This document shows, one piece after another, positions 1 through 7,266 of a DNA stretch of 64,000 nucleotides. Every line of letters starts with the position of its first letter. The first letter of the stretch is position 1. The translations under genes were made by a program, and so were the position numbers. Source of the stretch: an uncultured Clostridia bacterium (GTDB lineage: Bacteria > Bacillota > Clostridia > UBA1381); NCBI GenBank assembly GCA_934476075.1, contig CAKSNH010000002.1:1-64000 (forward strand), in the 5' to 3' direction. The notes beneath the pieces were generated by a model. The model saw only the letters and a program-made list of their open reading frames with translations, made no database searches and was not told where the DNA came from.

Positions 1-431
1 CTTTGTCCACGTCCACAAAGCAAACGGAAAAGTCCGCAAGGGACACCCTTGACCCACACGCTGCAAAGCTATTGCTATATAGTTGTTCCCACGGTGTCGG
101 CAAAATTCACTTATTGCCTAGAAGCGTGAATTTTGTGCCGTCCAAGCGTAGTGCTTGCGGTAAGTTTGGTTGAACATAGTTCACAAACAAAGCATAGATA
201 CGGCATACCCTCTGTGCCCACTGAATATAGATATACGCTTTTTGCGTGTCCGTTAGGGTGAGTTTAGTGGGAAAGTGCAAATGTAGATATGAATGAAAGT
301 GTAGTGCAACTGACGTTGTCCAAGTTTGGTTGGCAAGGGTGAGTTCAGTGGCAATACGAGTATAGTGCATTTATTGTGCACATCATCTCTACAAATATAA
401 TTTCCACAATCAACCATCCCGCGAATCCCAC
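1..431. other. Gene-free stretch at window start with degenerate short repeats
   Basis: No convincing gene. The open frames here are short and have low-complexity translations and no ribosome site. The sequence contains loosely repeated phrases (GGGTGAGTTTAGTGG near 256 and GGGTGAGTTCAGTGG near 338; GTCCAAG twice), so it looks like decayed or repeated intergenic DNA. It lies downstream of the minus-strand FAD oxidoreductase gene, and I see no clean terminator for that gene. Confidence 0.4.
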
Positions 432-2006
432 TCACTCCATTACTTTCTCCGCACACTTTATTCCGTCCACGCCTGCGGACATAATACCGCCGGCATAGCC
501 CGCACCCTCGCCGCACGGGTACACACCGGCAATATTGCACTGCATAATTCTGCTGTCACGGAGTATGCGGACAGGTGACGAACTCCTCGTTTCCGTACCT
601 GTAAGCACTGCGTCATGCGATGCAAAACCGTTCAAGTGCCTGTCCATTTCAATAAGTGCCATTTTCATGGTTTGGGTCACATAATTCGGCAGACACTCAC
701 GCAAATCGCCCAAAGTAACCCCCGGACGATAGGACGGCTCGATATCTCCCAAATGTGCGGACGGTCTGTCAGCCAAAAAGTCACCCACAAGCTGGCACGG
801 AGCATTATAATTTTCTCCGCCCGCCTTAAATGCGGCACGCTCTATCTTTCGCTGAAATTCTATTCCGGCAAGCGGTGAATCACTGCCGTAGTCTGACGGA
901 TTTACTCCCACAAGCAATGCACTGTTTGCGTTTTTCTCGTCACGGGCAAAATTGCTCATGCCGTTGGTCACAACTCCGCCAAGTTCCGACGCAGCACCGA
1001 CAACCGTTCCGCCCGGACACATACAAAATGTGTATGCCGAACGTCCGTTGGGAAAATGTCCCGACAATTTGTAGTCGGCCGCTCCGAGCAATTTATAGAA
1101 TTTACCGTATTGGCTCTTGTTAATCATTTCCTGTGAATGTTCTATTCTCGCACCCACCGAAAACGGTTTTTGCTCCATATTCACACCATGCCGATAAAGC
1201 ATTTCAAATGTATCTCTTGCACTGTGCCCAATCGCAAATACGGCTTTGTTTGTTGCAATTTCTGTCTTGATACCGTCCTTTTCGGTTACAAGTGCGGATA
1301 ATACTCCGCTTTCGCAAATTATATCTGCAACCTGTGTGTCAAAATGCACTTCACCGCCAAGACGTATAATTTCATTGCGTATATTTTTGACAATTAACCG
1401 CAGCTTGTCTGTACCGATGTGCGGTTTTGCAAGGTATAAAATCTCATCGGGAGCACCAAAACGCACAAAATCCTCCAATACCTTTCGGCATCGTATATCC
1501 TTTATTCCCGTTGTAAGCTTGCCGTCGGAGAATGTGCCGGCACCGCCCTCGCCGAACTGTACGTTCGAGTTGGGATTTAGTTTTGCGTGAAGTTTGAATA
1601 TTTCTATATCCCGTACACGCTTATCCACTTCACTGCCACGTTCGATTACAATCGGTCGGAAACCGCACTCTGCCAAAGCCAGCGCACAAAACATTCCCGC
1701 CGGACCAAATCCGACCACAACAGGACGGACATCGGTATTTGCGGTCACTGTCGGATATGTGTATGACTTTTGCGTGATTTCGGTTACGTTCTTGTTTTTG
1801 GTAAGTATTTTCTTTTCGTTTTTCGCCGTTATATTCACCGAGCACACATAGTGCACATCATTCTTTTTCCTTGCGTCAACCGCTTTTTTTACAAGTTTAC
1901 ATTCTGTAATATCCGAAACGGATACCGACAGAATTTCTGCAATTTTCGGTATTAAATTATCTGTATTTTCTGTAAGTGATAATTTTATATTATTAACTCT
2001 AAGCAT
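432..2006 (-). CDS. NAD(P)/FAD-dependent oxidoreductase, COG2509-type
   Basis: A 524-residue flavoprotein of the FAD-dependent dehydrogenase family often annotated as COG2509; the substrate is not established. The dinucleotide-binding motif GFGPAGMFCALALAECG lies at about residue 100, after an N-terminal region of about 90 residues. It is followed by an Arg/Glu stretch typical of the FAD ADP-ribose site (VIERG) and by a Gly-rich segment (QFGEGGAGTFSDGKL). The C-terminus has the second FAD motif (GVYPCGEGAGYAGGIMSAGVDG). The ATG at 2006 is preceded by GGAG six bases away. The gene starts 13 bp after the methionine synthase stop codon on the same strand, so the two are probably cotranscribed. 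Family assignment is firm; a link to methionine metabolism is only inferred from position. Confidence 0.88.
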   Translation of the reverse strand: MLRVNNIKLSLTENTDNLIPKIAEILSVSVSDITECKLVKKAVDARKKNDVHYVCSVNITAKNEKKILTKNKNVTEITQKSYTYPTVTANTDVRPVVVGFGPAGMFCALALAECGFRPIVIERGSEVDKRVRDIEIFKLHAKLNPNSNVQFGEGGAGTFSDGKLTTGIKDIRCRKVLEDFVRFGAPDEILYLAKPHIGTDKLRLIVKNIRNEIIRLGGEVHFDTQVADIICESGVLSALVTEKDGIKTEIATNKAVFAIGHSARDTFEMLYRHGVNMEQKPFSVGARIEHSQEMINKSQYGKFYKLLGAADYKLSGHFPNGRSAYTFCMCPGGTVVGAASELGGVVTNGMSNFARDEKNANSALLVGVNPSDYGSDSPLAGIEFQRKIERAAFKAGGENYNAPCQLVGDFLADRPSAHLGDIEPSYRPGVTLGDLRECLPNYVTQTMKMALIEMDRHLNGFASHDAVLTGTETRSSSPVRILRDSRIMQCNIAGVYPCGEGAGYAGGIMSAGVDGIKCAEKVME

Positions 2007-2019
2007 ATTTTACTCCATT

Positions 2020-4449
2020 TTATGCACTGGCGGTAATCTCATTTGCATAGTTTACGGTTGCCAATGCGTCCTTGCCGTAAAAGTCGGCACCTATCATATC
2101 CGCATATTCCTGTGTCAGCACCGCACCGCCAACCATAACTTTCACATCAAGCCCCGCCTCACGGATAGCCTTTATAGTCTGTTCCATGCTGATTACGGTG
2201 GTGGTCATAAGTGCACTCAGTCCGCACATATGAATGTCATTGTCACGCAAAGTTTCTACAATCAATTCGGGCGGTACGTCCTTGCCCAAATCTATAACGT
2301 CATAGCCGTAGTTTTCAAGCAGTACCCTTACGATATTCTTTCCGATGTCGTGAATATCTCCCTTTACCGTCGCAATCACAATCTTACCCTTCGACTCCTG
2401 TATATTGCCCGATTGTTCTATATGTGCCTTGATTGCCGCAAACGCATTTTTTACGGTTTCCGCACTCATCATAAGCTGCGGAAGGAACATTGTTCCCTTT
2501 TCAAACTGTTTGCCGACAACGTCAAGTGCTTTAACCAATACATTGTTGATAATGTCAAGCGGTTCGCTTATTTTAAGCAGTTCCGCAGTTGCGTCATACG
2601 ATTGGTCTTTAAGTCCTTTTACAATCAGATTGAACAGTTTGTCCGATATTTCGTTTCCCGTGGGGCTTACTATCTCACCGCTGCCGCCTTGCTCCGCCTT
2701 TGTTACGGTCACTTTTGCAGTAGTGCCGGTATATGCACCGATATATTCGGTACAGTTTTCGTCATATCCCATTAATGCACAGAATGAGCGGTATGCGTCC
2801 ATCATTGCGTTTGCACACGGATTTATAATACAAGCGTCCAAACCGCTGTACAGTGCCAATGCAAAAAATGTACTGTTGATAAGTTCACGTCTTGGCAGAC
2901 CGAACGATATATTCGATACTCCAAGCACGGTTTTTACTCCAAGTCTTTCTTTAATCATAGCCAATGCTTTAACCGTTTCGGCAGACTCTTTCTGCTGTGC
3001 GCTGACGGTAAGGGTCAATGCGTCGATTACGATATTTTTTCTTTCTATGCCGTAGCTTTCCGCTGTATCAACAATTTTCTTTGCGACCAGATAACGTCCC
3101 TCGGCGGTTTCGGGAATACCGCTCTCGTCAAGTGCCAGTCCGACAACCACACCGCCGTATTTTTTAACAAGCGGAAATACCGCTTTCATACATTCTTCCT
3201 TACCGTTTACCGAGTTTATCATCGGTTTGCCGTTGTATATACGAAGTGCTCTTTCAAGTACGGGCGGTTCGGAACTGTCTATCTGCAACGGCAGATTTAC
3301 CGTAGCCTGAATAGCCTTAACGGCTTTTACCATAACCTCCGCCTCGTCAATTTCGGGCAGACCGACATTTACGTCAAGTATATGAGCACCCGCCTCCTGC
3401 TGAGTAATCGCCTCGCCCAGAATATAGTCTATATCATCATTTTTAAGAGCCTCTTTAAATTTCTTTTTCCCTGTCGGATTGATACGCTCGCCGATAATTT
3501 TAGGAGCAAGTCCCAAATATACCGCACTTGAATATGATGTCACGATTGTATCTTCCTTTTTCGTAACTATCGGGGAATACTCGCTGCAAAGCTCTATCAT
3601 GCGTTTGATATGTTCGGGAGTAGTACCGCAGCAGCCGCCGAGTACGCTTGCACCGATTTTTGCAATTTCGGTCATGCAAGTACCGAATTCATCGGGTTCG
3701 ACAGTAAATACGGTTTTTCCGTTTTCGATAACGGGCAGACCGGCGTTAGGCTGTGCCATGATAGGGATTGAAGATACTTTTGCCATATCCGCCATCATAT
3801 CCTTTATCTGCTCAGGACCAAGACCGCAGTTTATGCCGATACAGTCCACGCCCAACCCCTCAAACATAGCTGTTACAACGGTTACGTTTGCACCGGTAAG
3901 AGTTTTGTGGGTTTCGTCAAAGGTCATTGTGCAGAATACGGGAAGATTGGTGTTTTCCTTTACCGCCAAAACTGCCGCCTTTGCTTCAAGCGTATCCGAC
4001 ATTGTTTCTATAATAACCAAATCCGCACCGGCTTTTTCACCGCTCACGGCAGTTTTTTTAAATACTTCATAACATTCGTCAAATGACAAATCACCCATAG
4101 GTTCAAGCAGTTTACCCGTAGGACCTATATCAAGAGCCACATAACGGGGTTTTGTATCCGAATATTTTTGTGCCGCTTTTTTTGCGACAGATATTGCCGC
4201 CAAGATGATATCGTCAACATCACAGCCGAAAGCCTCCTCTTTAAGTGAGTTTGCACCGAATGTGTTTGCGGTAATCACATCACAGCCCGCCTCCAAATAT
4301 TCCGAGTGGATTTGCTCCAATAATTCCGGACGGGTAAGGTTTAGAAGTTCGGGTATATCTCCGCCCTTTAATCCGTTTTTTTGGAGCATTGTGCCCATTG
4401 CACCGTCAAAAAATATAGTTTTTTTTCCAAGCTGATTTAATATACTCAA
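2020..4449 (-). CDS. metH: B12-dependent methionine synthase, short form without reactivation domain
   Basis: Methyl transfer from 5-methyltetrahydrofolate to homocysteine through cobalamin. In order: a homocysteine S-methyltransferase barrel (about 1-285) with zinc-ligand cysteines in GINCG and GGCCGT; a pterin-binding barrel (about 310-580, IIGERINPTGKKKF and LDVNVGLPEIDE); the B12 cap helices; and a B12-binding Rossmann domain with the cobalt-ligand motif GDIHDIGKNIV. At 809 residues it ends after the B12 domain and lacks the C-terminal AdoMet reactivation domain of E. coli MetH (about 1227 residues), as is common in Clostridia. The start is TTG at 4449, the first codon of MSILNQLGKK, with AAAAAGGA eleven bases upstream. 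A promoter reads into it. First gene of a probable operon with the flavoprotein. Confidence 0.93.
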   Translation of the reverse strand: MSILNQLGKKTIFFDGAMGTMLQKNGLKGGDIPELLNLTRPELLEQIHSEYLEAGCDVITANTFGANSLKEEAFGCDVDDIILAAISVAKKAAQKYSDTKPRYVALDIGPTGKLLEPMGDLSFDECYEVFKKTAVSGEKAGADLVIIETMSDTLEAKAAVLAVKENTNLPVFCTMTFDETHKTLTGANVTVVTAMFEGLGVDCIGINCGLGPEQIKDMMADMAKVSSIPIMAQPNAGLPVIENGKTVFTVEPDEFGTCMTEIAKIGASVLGGCCGTTPEHIKRMIELCSEYSPIVTKKEDTIVTSYSSAVYLGLAPKIIGERINPTGKKKFKEALKNDDIDYILGEAITQQEAGAHILDVNVGLPEIDEAEVMVKAVKAIQATVNLPLQIDSSEPPVLERALRIYNGKPMINSVNGKEECMKAVFPLVKKYGGVVVGLALDESGIPETAEGRYLVAKKIVDTAESYGIERKNIVIDALTLTVSAQQKESAETVKALAMIKERLGVKTVLGVSNISFGLPRRELINSTFFALALYSGLDACIINPCANAMMDAYRSFCALMGYDENCTEYIGAYTGTTAKVTVTKAEQGGSGEIVSPTGNEISDKLFNLIVKGLKDQSYDATAELLKISEPLDIINNVLVKALDVVGKQFEKGTMFLPQLMMSAETVKNAFAAIKAHIEQSGNIQESKGKIVIATVKGDIHDIGKNIVRVLLENYGYDVIDLGKDVPPELIVETLRDNDIHMCGLSALMTTTVISMEQTIKAIREAGLDVKVMVGGAVLTQEYADMIGADFYGKDALATVNYANEITASA

Positions 4450-4490
4450 AATTCGTTCATTCCTTTTTAATGTAGTTTATTTTAATATTA

Positions 4491-4519
4491 ATTTTAGCAT
4501 ATTATTATTCTGTTGTAAA
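4491..4519 (-). promoter_or_regulatory. Promoter of metH operon
   Basis: On the minus strand, TTTACA (4519-4514), a 17-bp spacer, then TAAAAT (4496-4491). The implied leader is only about 35 nt, too short for a SAM, cobalamin or T-box riboswitch. Confidence 0.6.
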
Positions 4520-4568
4520 CTTAATGTGTGATAGATTTTTTCTATTGCTTTTCATAGTTTTTGATAGA

Positions 4569-4601
4569 TTGTAAACCAAATTTAAAAAATAGGGTTGACA
4601 A
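4569..4601 (+). promoter_or_regulatory. BirA-type biotin operator upstream of bioY
   Basis: TTGTAAACC (4569-4577), 15 bp, GGTTGACAA (4593-4601). This matches the known BirA pattern of two inverted half-sites (TTGTAAACC / GGTTTACAA) separated by 14-15 bp. The right half-site covers the bioY -35 box, so bound BirA-biotinyl-AMP should repress. The operator is seen directly; the regulator is inferred, as no birA gene is in the window. Confidence 0.8.
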
Positions 4602-4623
4602 TTTAGATTTATAGTGGTATACT
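4595..4623 (+). promoter_or_regulatory. Promoter of bioY
   Basis: Consensus sigma-A promoter TTGACA (4595-4600), 17 bp, TATACT (4618-4623), with its -35 inside the BirA box. Confidence 0.85.
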
Positions 4624-4654
4624 GTAAAAGTAATCAAGAACAAGAGGTATTTTT

Positions 4655-5203
4655 ATGAAGACAAGAGATTTAATAATATGTGCCGTATTTGCGGCGATTT
4701 TGTGTGTATTTTCGGTTATGACAATTCCTATCGGGGTTATTCCTATTTCGATGGGTGTGTTCGGAGTTATTCTGACGTCATGTATTTTAGGCTGGAAAAA
4801 AGGTACGATTTCGGTAATTGTATACATACTAATCGGTGTGATAGGTTTACCGATATTTTCGGGATTTAAAGGCGGTATTGCCGTATTGGCAGGTCCTACG
4901 GGCGGATATATCTGGTCATATATATTAATGGCTTTATTTATCGGCTTTTTCACCGCAAAGCTGCCGCAGAATAAACCGCTTGCCGTTGCGAAACTAAGCG
5001 TTATATCGTTTATCGGCGTGGTTATATGTTATCTGTTCGGCACAATGCAGTTTATGCTTGTTGCACATAAGACATTTATGCAGGCTGTTACGGTTTGCGT
5101 GTATCCGTTTATACCGTTTGATATTATAAAATCGGTTGCAGGCGGAGTTATTGCATACGGTGTGCGATATGCACTTGTTAAGACAAAGTTATTAACAGTT
5201 TAA
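4655..5203 (+). CDS. bioY: Biotin ECF transporter S-component BioY
   Basis: A 182-residue membrane protein, about the usual BioY size, with six predicted hydrophobic segments beginning MKTRDLIICAVFAAILCVFS. The family signature GGIAVLAGPTGGYIWSY (about 73-89) is present. BioY is the biotin-binding S-component of energy-coupling factor transporters and needs EcfA, EcfA' and EcfT for full activity; one such module lies at 44808-47340 of this window. It is a single-gene transcription unit, with its own promoter, a BirA-type operator and an intrinsic terminator at 5234-5274. The start is the ATG after AAGAGGT, well spaced. Assignment is firm. Confidence 0.94.
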   Translation: MKTRDLIICAVFAAILCVFSVMTIPIGVIPISMGVFGVILTSCILGWKKGTISVIVYILIGVIGLPIFSGFKGGIAVLAGPTGGYIWSYILMALFIGFFTAKLPQNKPLAVAKLSVISFIGVVICYLFGTMQFMLVAHKTFMQAVTVCVYPFIPFDIIKSVAGGVIAYGVRYALVKTKLLTV

Positions 5204-5233
5204 TTATGCCCCAAAAATCAACATACATATATT

Positions 5234-5274
5234 AAAAAAATCCATGGCAGTGTAAAAACTGTCATGGATTTTTT
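5234..5274. terminator. Bidirectional terminator between bioY and the split Cys-rich gene
   Basis: Stem AAAAAATCCATGGCAG / CTGTCATGGATTTTTT with one mismatch and a short loop. A-run on one side and T-run on the other serve both convergent genes. Confidence 0.85.
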
Positions 5275-5323
5275 AATTTGGTGCTGTCAAAGCACAATAC
5301 CTTTTACTGTGCAGATTTTAAAA

Positions 5324-5764
5324 TTATCGGCATTTATTTCCGCAGCTGCATTGAGGGTCGTCATCAAATGCACCTCTCTCAGGCGGGAAGAACTCATCTA
5401 CCGGGAAGCAGATACGTTCAAACAGGTCGCAAGGTGAATCTTCTGTCGAGCCGACACATTCTTTCTGCGGTACACAGAAATCGTAAGCAGGGATTAACAG
5501 CTGAACACGTCTTTCAAGTTTGATAATCGAGAAAATACCCAACGAAACATAGACTCTCTTTTCATCGCCGTCAAGAACAAGCACATCGTCAAATACTCTG
5601 CAAACCGACTCAGGCACAGACGCAAGGTCAAAGCTTTCATCACAGCAGCAGCATTTGTCGTTTCTGTCAACCAATTTTGCACTTAATACGATTGGGTCAA
5701 CAACCTCTACGGCGGACTGCAAAATGCAAGGCAGATACCTTGGTTTATTTATGTGATTATACAT
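5324..5764 (-). pseudogene. C-terminal half of a cysteine-rich protein gene split by the integrated element
   Basis: The frame encodes 146 residues, but only those after AVEVVD belong to the original gene. The first 18 or so (MYNHINKPRYLPCILQSA) are read from element DNA. The genuine part runs PIVLSAKLVDR, a CCCC cluster, VYVSLGIFSIIKLERRVQ, LIPAYDFCVPQKECVG, FPVDEFFPPERG and a Cys-rich tail. The N-terminal half lies at 24817-25122 and ends in the same AIVEVVD, 16 bases of which (5696-5711 and 24844-24859) are identical and in the same codon phase. I recall undescribed clostridial proteins in which both halves are contiguous, but I cannot verify this here. The ATG at 5764 sits between the -35 and -10 of an outward promoter, so translation from it is doubtful. 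Function unknown. Confidence 0.8.
5696..5711 (+). repeat. attL core, 16-bp direct repeat
   Basis: GTCAACAACCTCTACG, identical to 24844-24859 in the same orientation. Read on the minus strand it encodes VEVVD of the split gene in the same codon phase as the other copy. The matching bases stop abruptly on both sides, as expected for an att core. Confidence 0.85.
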
Positions 5765-5784
5765 CTTCGGAGTTATGTTGTCAA
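5756..5784 (-). promoter_or_regulatory. Outward-facing consensus promoter at the left end of the element
   Basis: On the minus strand, TTGACA (5784-5779), 17 bp, TATAAT (5761-5756): a perfect sigma-A consensus. Transcription would start near 5749 and cross attL into the C-terminal fragment. In an excised circle it would instead cross attP toward the minus-strand mqsR-mqsA genes at the other end. Confidence 0.75.
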
Positions 5785-5813
5785 GAATAGAATTTTATTT
5801 TTTGCACATAATA

Positions 5814-5842
5814 TTGATTATTCGTTACGAATATGGTAATAT
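5814..5842 (+). promoter_or_regulatory. Promoter and palindromic operator of the AbrB-HipA operon
   Basis: TTGATT (5814-5819), 17 bp, TAATAT (5837-5842). Exactly between the boxes is the perfect palindrome ATTCGT-T-ACGAAT (5820-5832), a likely operator for autoregulation by the AbrB-like product. It is divergent from the outward promoter at 5784. Confidence 0.7.
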
Positions 5843-5859
5843 ATTTTCGAGGTGTTGTT

Positions 5860-6408
5860 ATGCAAAACAGAAAAGCAAATATAATAATAGGAAGTTCGGG
5901 CGGAACTGCATCAAAAAAGTCAAAGACATACAAAATATCTTTACCCACTGAATGGGTAAGGGAATTGGGAATTACCGACAGTGAACGTCAAGTACGGATT
6001 TCATTTGACGGTGAAAAAATCATAATAGAAAAATGCCGCAGTGCAGAGGAATTTATTCGGCATAAAATATCAATGGGACATGACATAAAAAAGCTTGAAT
6101 ATTATGATAAGGATACGCTTTGCACTGTTATAGCGGCGGATTTTCGTGATAAAACATTGGCATTTGAGAATTATGTTGACGATAATATCAAAACCGCATT
6201 CGGAAAAAATGAAAATCCCGATTGGACGGATTTTGAAAATTTTCTTGCCGACAGATGTGTTCCCAAAAGCAGAGCGGGAATACAGCATTACATTGACGCA
6301 CTTGGGATTGCCGAATATGAGCCTATTGAAATAATCAAAAAAACTCACGGAAAAATGGCAGAGGATAGTCAGTGGCTGAATATATGCGAGGTAGGACATG
6401 AAAATTAA
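5860..6408 (+). CDS. AbrB/SpoVT-like DNA-binding antitoxin paired with a HipA-like kinase
   Basis: A 182-residue protein. The N-terminal third (about 15-50, KKSKTYKISLPTEWVRELGI, then VRISFDGEKIIIEK) reads as a swapped-hairpin AbrB/MazE-type domain. The C-terminal part ends THGKMAEDSQWLNI, a segment I associate with partners of this HipA subfamily. The start is the ATG at 5860 with GAGGTG five bases upstream; an earlier ATG at 5833 lies inside the -10 region and cannot be used. The stop overlaps the HipA start by 11 bp, indicating translational coupling. The probable role is to bind and neutralise the kinase and to repress the operon at the palindrome 5820-5832. Domain call moderately firm; antitoxin role inferred from context. 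Confidence 0.75.
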   Translation: MQNRKANIIIGSSGGTASKKSKTYKISLPTEWVRELGITDSERQVRISFDGEKIIIEKCRSAEEFIRHKISMGHDIKKLEYYDKDTLCTVIAADFRDKTLAFENYVDDNIKTAFGKNENPDWTDFENFLADRCVPKSRAGIQHYIDALGIAEYEPIEIIKKTHGKMAEDSQWLNICEVGHEN

Positions 6409-7228
6409 ACTTGTAACAGATAAAAAAATTGCGGAAACTTCATCGAAAGGCAATCAGGAAAAGTGGCTTGACAGCGATAACGGACTATGGTATAAGCTGG
6501 ACCAGTTCGGCTATGAGGCATTAAGTGAGGTTATAATTTCGCAGCTGCTTGAAAAGAGTAATATCAAAACAGGTACGCCGTTTACATTTGTCAAATATGG
6601 AATTGATAAAGTATCTGTACATAATAGGGACAGAATATGCTGTACAAGTAAAGATTTTCTCAAAGAAGGGCAGTCAATTATAACTATTAACAAGCTTTTG
6701 TCAAATGAGCTTGGCTTTCCGTTAAAAGCTGCACTCGAAAAACAAAAAAGCGATAAAAAAAGAATTGAATTTCTCGCCGAAAAAACAACGGAATTTACGG
6801 GGCTTGATAAATTTTCCGAGTATCTTACGCTTTTGTTTGAAATAGACGCTCTGTTTTTGAATACCGACCGCCACCTTAATAACATAGCTGTAATAAGGGA
6901 AAATGATAAATATGATTACTGCCCGATATTTGACAACGGAGCAGGACTGTTGTCGGATATGATTACCCAGCGTACGGATATATCGCCGCCGGCATTGATT
7001 GATTTGTCTGTTTCTTGTCCGTTCGGAATGTCGTTTACACGGCAGGTCAGCACCGCACGCAGATTATACGGAAAGCAATTAATCATTCCTGTGATTGCGG
7101 AAAATGAAATTGCCAAGCTGCTCGCACCGCTCCTTGAATTTTACCCCGAAAGGGACAGAGGAATAATATATGACAGAGTTACTGATACAATTATGATAAT
7201 GCAGAAAAAATTAAAAAGATTTGAGTGA
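6398..7228 (+). CDS. HipA-like serine/threonine kinase toxin
   Basis: A 276-residue HipA-fold protein, shorter than E. coli HipA (440) because it lacks the N-terminal couple-HipA domain. Catalytic elements are visible: the loop NTDRHLNNIAV (about 155-165, Asp157, Asn162) and the metal-binding FDNGAGLL (Asp179). The N-terminal segment KWLDSDNGLWYKLDQFGYEA supplies the ATP-lysine region. HipA kinases phosphorylate translation factors or tRNA synthetases and act as persistence toxins; the substrate of this one is unknown. It is the second gene of an AbrB-HipA operon at the left edge of the element, where addiction would favour retention. It ends in a bidirectional terminator shared with the recombinase gene. 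Confidence 0.8.
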   Translation: MKIKLVTDKKIAETSSKGNQEKWLDSDNGLWYKLDQFGYEALSEVIISQLLEKSNIKTGTPFTFVKYGIDKVSVHNRDRICCTSKDFLKEGQSIITINKLLSNELGFPLKAALEKQKSDKKRIEFLAEKTTEFTGLDKFSEYLTLLFEIDALFLNTDRHLNNIAVIRENDKYDYCPIFDNGAGLLSDMITQRTDISPPALIDLSVSCPFGMSFTRQVSTARRLYGKQLIIPVIAENEIAKLLAPLLEFYPERDRGIIYDRVTDTIMIMQKKLKRFE

Positions 7229-7229
7229 G

Positions 7230-7266
7230 AAATAAATCCTGCCACCCTTGACGGCAGGATTTATTT
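7230..7266. terminator. Bidirectional terminator between hipA-like gene and recombinase
   Basis: Perfect 14-bp stem AAATAAATCCTGCC (7230-7243) / GGCAGGATTTATTT (7253-7266). The recombinase stop codon lies inside the right arm. Confidence 0.85.

Noticed and set aside
107..540. Two overlapping minus-strand open frames at the window start
   Set aside because: No ribosome sites, odd composition (His/Leu/Thr- or Cys/Arg-rich), and overlap with the end of a real gene.
4446..4460. Mini-ORF ATG-AAC-GAA-TTT-TGA overlapping the metH TTG start, possible translational coupling
   Set aside because: The GGA of the only ribosome site touches the ATG, leaving no spacing; probably chance.
4450..4654. Possible SAM, cobalamin or T-box riboswitch before metH
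   Set aside because: The promoter leaves a leader of only about 35 nt and no conserved riboswitch motif is visible.
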